Assembly (NCBI GenBank): GCA_016808115.1
Contig: JAEQBH010000034.1
Coordinates: 992,001-1,056,000 of the forward strand
Source: Tetrastigma voinierianum
Lineage: Eukaryota; Streptophyta; Magnoliopsida; Vitales; Vitaceae
Direction: 5' to 3'
DNA length: 64,000 bases
Position 1 is the first letter of the stretch. Each line of letters starts with the position of its first letter. This document shows, piece by piece, positions 60,546-64,000 of this stretch. The notes under the pieces are model-generated. The model was not told where the DNA came from. It saw only the letters and a list, made by a program, of their open reading frames with translations, and did not search any database. Position numbers and translations under genes: made by a program.

Positions 60546-61019
60546 TTCTTAGAAATTTTGAAAATTTGAAATTGGAACTTTGAGTATTTAGAAGGAAAAA
60601 AGAGGAATGTGTAATTATTAAAATAATAATGAAAAAAGCACATAAAAGGATAGGTGGAATTTGAAAATTGAGATGAAATAAATTATAAAAAAATAAATAA
60701 ATAAATAAAATATTTTTTTAAGTTTATTAGATGAAAATTTTATAAAAAATTGAGGAATAAGAAGTTATGAAATTTTATTTATTCTAAACTATTTGAAGGA
60801 GTGATGTTTAGATTAATTTTAAGTGGAAAATGAGAAATTTGGACCAATTGTTGAGAGTAAGAGCACTTGTTTCCTATCCCTAATGATTTATGCAATGATG
60901 TGACCATTCGGGAGAATACCAATATTATATATTTTGAATTCTGAGAAACATTGTTTTAAATAACTTGTTATTTTTTTTAACAAAATTATGTAATTGTATA
61001 TTTTACTTTTATTATAAAT

Positions 61020-61640
61020 TTAAATTATTGCAGTTATTTAAATTCTAGTAAAAAGATATTAACCTAATGTTGGATTATAATCTAAAGTTTTAATAAATTT
61101 AATTTCATGTGTTTATTGAATGTATTGCTAATTAATCAATAAAATTATTTATCTTTAAAAAAACCTCATCTTTAAGGAAACCTTTGGAAAACCTTTAACA
61201 AAATCCCAATTTTAATTGCAGTTAATCCACAAGAAGAAAGTAAGGATTGATTTTGAAAACTTTATGGGAAATTACTAGAATTTGACTATCTTATAAAGTT
61301 TTTTAACAATTTGATTCTATGTTTCTATTAAATGTATTGTTAATTTGAATCAATAAATTTTATTTTTTCAATAAAAATTATTTATCTTTTAAAAAACTTA
61401 TCTTTAAGGAAACTACTTTCACAGAAAACCTTATGAACTCATTTCTATTTTATTTATTTTTTTAATTCATGTTAATCCATTAAGCTATTTTAAAATGGAT
61501 TTATAAACTTTATGAAATTACTAGATTTTAGATATCCCGTAGAAAGCTTTTAATGAATTTGATTATATGTTTTTTTATCAATTGTATTATTAATTTGAAT
61601 CAATAAAATTATTTATTTTTCAATAAAATTATTTATCTTT
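61020..61640. repeat. Tandem ~210-250-bp repeats (unit 2)
   Basis: Counterpart of 29,100-29,760, with units starting near 61,095, 61,305 and 61,550. Confidence 0.75.
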
Positions 61641-61784
61641 TCAAAAAAAATCTTTATCTTAAGGAAACTAATACAAAAAAACGAAATTTAAATCATTTTA
61701 AAAATTTTCTTTTTTAATTCATGTTTCAAAAAAAAACTAATCACTTTTTAATACGATTTAGAAACATTTTTTAATCTTTTCCTA

Positions 61785-61787
<3 letters not shown>

Positions 61788-61870
<83 letters not shown>
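61788..61870. repeat. (AT)n microsatellite, about 83 bases
   Basis: Nearly perfect AT dinucleotide run just before the DUF295 gene. Absent at the matching place in unit 1 (about 29,840-29,880). Confidence 0.95.
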
Positions 61871-61872
<2 letters not shown>

Positions 61873-61905
61873 TGAATTAGCCAGCCAAAACGAAGAGAGA
61901 GAGAG

Positions 61906-62490
61906 ATGGATACAAAGCATAATCAGATTAATCATCACTGTCATGGCTCTGATCTTCTCTCAAGAAATACCATAGCTAATAGACCACCTTGGGCTATATT
62001 TACGGGACCGAGTGAGTGTTTCGTTCTATTCATAAATAATTATGGATCACCCCCACTCTTTGATAAATCCCCATGGCTTTCTCAATCAAAAATTATTAGA
62101 GGCTCTCTCCGACGACTTGATCAAACCACTTATTCTCACAAGCTGAAAATCAAAGGGATCCTCGCTGACACGCCTAGCTAAAGAGACTGCCCATATAGCC
62201 TCTGTTTGAAGGTATGGTTGATACTTTTCCACGACAAGACCACATACAAGAATGACAAACCGAAAAATTCACTGATTCATTAACAATTATTCACGCTAGA
62301 TGTTTATAACTTTCGCACAAACGCTGTCAGTACTTCTGCCTAGACTAAATTTGCGCGCATCATGGGTATATTTTCTACACTTAACACCTTCTCCTCCGAT
62401 TCCAACTTCCTCGACCGTGAGCTCTATGCCCACCGTATCTTTGATGGTATATATTTCTTCACCAACACACATCAAGAAAAACACACGCTA
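61906..62490 (+). pseudogene. DUF295 (KIB-type) gene, truncated by a copia-like LTR (unit 2)
   Basis: An ATG at 61,906 starts a 91-codon frame reading into NRPPWAIFTGPSECFVLF, then PPLFDKSPWLSQSK, a better N-terminal DUF295 segment than unit 1 retains. The rest follows in other frames to about 62,480 (matching unit 1 up to 30,455). The 3' half, present in unit 1 as the clean 30,404-30,871 frame, is missing here because an LTR-like sequence takes over at about 62,491. The two copies differ more here than in most of the surrounding transposon sequence. Confidence 0.75.
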
Positions 62491-63007
62491 TACTGACACC
62501 GCATCTAAAATTGGGCTAAATAAAATTACTCACGAGAGATTTCAGATCCGGTCAACTAGACTTCTGGGACTACCAACCAAAGCACCCACACCGTCACCCA
62601 CTGGGGTCATGTGAATCAATTATCTACACCGCCCAATCTACATCGCTAATTGCACCGTCCGATCTTGTGATCTAACCTCGTAGCAGATATGCAACATGCA
62701 AGATAATTCGAATCCGACGTAGAATCGAATCTCTGCAACACTTAGGTGAAAAACAGCACGTAAAAATCCTTTCTTCTCGTCTGCATTCTCAAAAAATGTA
62801 TTAAAAAACCAAATATAAAAACCTAAACCCATTACCAAGGAATAACTCGTTCATATATAAATTATATTTATTATAAATAACCGTCATATAATAAATTATA
62901 TTTATTTATAAAACCGTCTATATAATAAATTATATTTATTATAAATTTATAATTTATACATATATTTGCATTACTAAGTGGGACCTAAAGACATAATCAT
63001 CATAACA
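62491..63007 (-). mobile_element. Probable Ty1-copia 3' LTR
   Basis: On the minus strand an LTR start TGTTATGATGATTATG at 63,007 is preceded by the polypurine tract GCAAGTGGGAGAT (63,008-63,020), the arrangement typical of plant copia elements (AAGTGGGAGATTGTTA). On the left it ends near TGACACCGCATC at about 62,491, which coincides with the loss of homology to unit 1. The other LTR and the target duplication would lie outside the window. Confidence 0.65.
62855..62955. repeat. Short tandem repeat of ATAATAAATTATATTTATTATAAA
   Basis: About three copies of a 35-37-bp unit containing ACCGTC-(A)TATAATAAATTATATTTAT, in the copia-like LTR. Confidence 0.8.
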
Positions 63008-64000
63008 ATCTCCCACTTGCTCTCGAGTACAAACTTGAAGATAAGCCCAAACCATTAACCCAACTTCTTTGCTCTATAGCTCCATTATCGATATGAGCCC
63101 GCCTTATTCTCCTCGAGCCAGCCTCGTGATCCAAACGCTATTATTACACTAAGGCTCCTTATAATTGAAAAGCAATTATCTAATCCGTGCCACTCCACTA
63201 AAGGCCCGCAGTTGAACTCCAAAATTAATAATATTGATATATATATTAATTTCTCCATTGTAAAATATCGATAATTAATTGGATTATATTTTCTCTGTCA
63301 TCAATAATTATTTAATCTCTGATTTAATGGGGTCTAATGGATCAAATGCACCGCCAAAGGACTTCATTACATCCAAGTAATCGAAACATATCAAGAGGAT
63401 ATTTCATACAATTTCCACTTTTGCTTTATTCTTATAAATACTGCAATTAAACAATCAATGCTCCTAAATCATCTGTGTGTATTGGCCACAAATAGGGCCT
63501 CACATATTGACAATTCAAAGACCTATACTATTCAATTACCTATTTAAAATAAACTCAGATTGAGAGAAAATAATAATCAAATATCACTTGAGATTTAATT
63601 CTTTCACGTAAATTTAACTTTAATTAAATCTTCTTGATCCTATCAATGCAACATAATTCGCACTCAATAGCTTTATAATAACCAAGCATTGCATTATTTC
63701 ATAAAATATTGCAAAGCCTAAATAAAAGCGTCCAACTTATTCAACAACTGATTTATCTTTGTTCACAATTGCGAGAACTTATGATCAGGTCTTCCATGGA
63801 CGATCCATATGATCATATACCGTGATAATTAATCCGGACCTTAATACGAAAATACTAGTGTGCACAAGGTGAAATTAACACTCATTGGAAATTTTATTTA
63901 ACATTTAAAAAACAATAATTTCATTTGTCTCATACAAAAGCTCAAACAAAAACTCCCACTAAATTCTAAAATAAGTCCGGTAATCTCCTAACACCCATAG
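63008..64000 (-). mobile_element. Internal sequence of the copia-like element (runs off the window)
   Basis: Sequence right of the polypurine tract. No protein domain could be read on either strand. The string 'aaactcccactaaattctaaaataag' near the window end is a common feature of this part of plant copia elements. Part of the element must lie beyond 64,000. Confidence 0.45.

Larger units (their letters stand above)
31827..62490 (+). repeat. Unit 2 of the ~31.8-kb direct tandem duplication
   Basis: This unit repeats position 1 onward and keeps every mobile element of unit 1 at the same insertion sites. Homology stops at about 62,490, inside the DUF295 gene, where a copia-like LTR begins. Differences from unit 1 are clustered indels and short scrambled patches between blocks of full identity. 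Copy-specific changes include an (AT)n run at 61,788-61,870 and a C run near 37,807. Confidence 0.93.

Overview
This window looks like nuclear DNA of a flowering plant, probably a eudicot. It is AT-rich, has no intact long reading frame (nothing recognisable above about 155 codons), and consists mostly of transposable elements nested in the remains of two plant gene families. No rRNA, tRNA, CRISPR or bacterial-type gene organisation was seen. The exact species cannot be told from the sequence.

The dominant feature is a direct tandem duplication of about 31.8 kb. Positions 1 to about 30,460 are repeated, in the same order and orientation, at about 31,827 to 62,490. Each unit carries, left to right: an AT-rich lead-in; a solo gypsy-type LTR (1,157-3,131 / 33,009-34,980); a second LTR-like block (about 3,935-6,602 / 35,768-38,462); an AT-rich MITE-like stretch; a minus-strand AGC-type protein kinase gene of the OXI1 (AGC2) kind, split into pieces (8,614-26,870 / about 40,492-58,742); an AT-rich repeat-bearing spacer; and a plus-strand DUF295 (KIB-type, F-box associated) gene remnant (29,913-30,871 / 61,906 to about 62,490).

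The kinase gene explains the layout. A 4.0-kb PIF/Harbinger element (8,800-12,843, target duplication TAA) sits in exon 2. A 12.9-kb Mutator-like element (13,618-26,482, perfect 9-bp target duplication TAACATCAT) sits a few bases before the exon 1 splice donor. The Mutator-like element carries a truncated transposase, which is itself split by an 8.6-kb minus-strand LTR retrotransposon (14,567-23,132, target duplication CTAAC) with 2.1-kb LTRs and no recognisable pol. It also holds a solo LTR (about 23,883-26,122). Removing the insertions restores the expected order of kinase motifs. All of these insertions are present in both 31.8-kb units, so they predate the duplication, unless the duplication is an assembly artefact or an uncollapsed second haplotype.

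The second unit ends inside its DUF295 gene, where a Ty1-copia-like 3' LTR (about 62,491-63,007, minus strand) and its adjoining internal sequence run out of the window. The two units differ by many small clustered indels and scrambled short patches separated by identical blocks. That pattern suggests consensus error in noisy long reads as much as real divergence, so frameshifts reported here should not all be taken as real.
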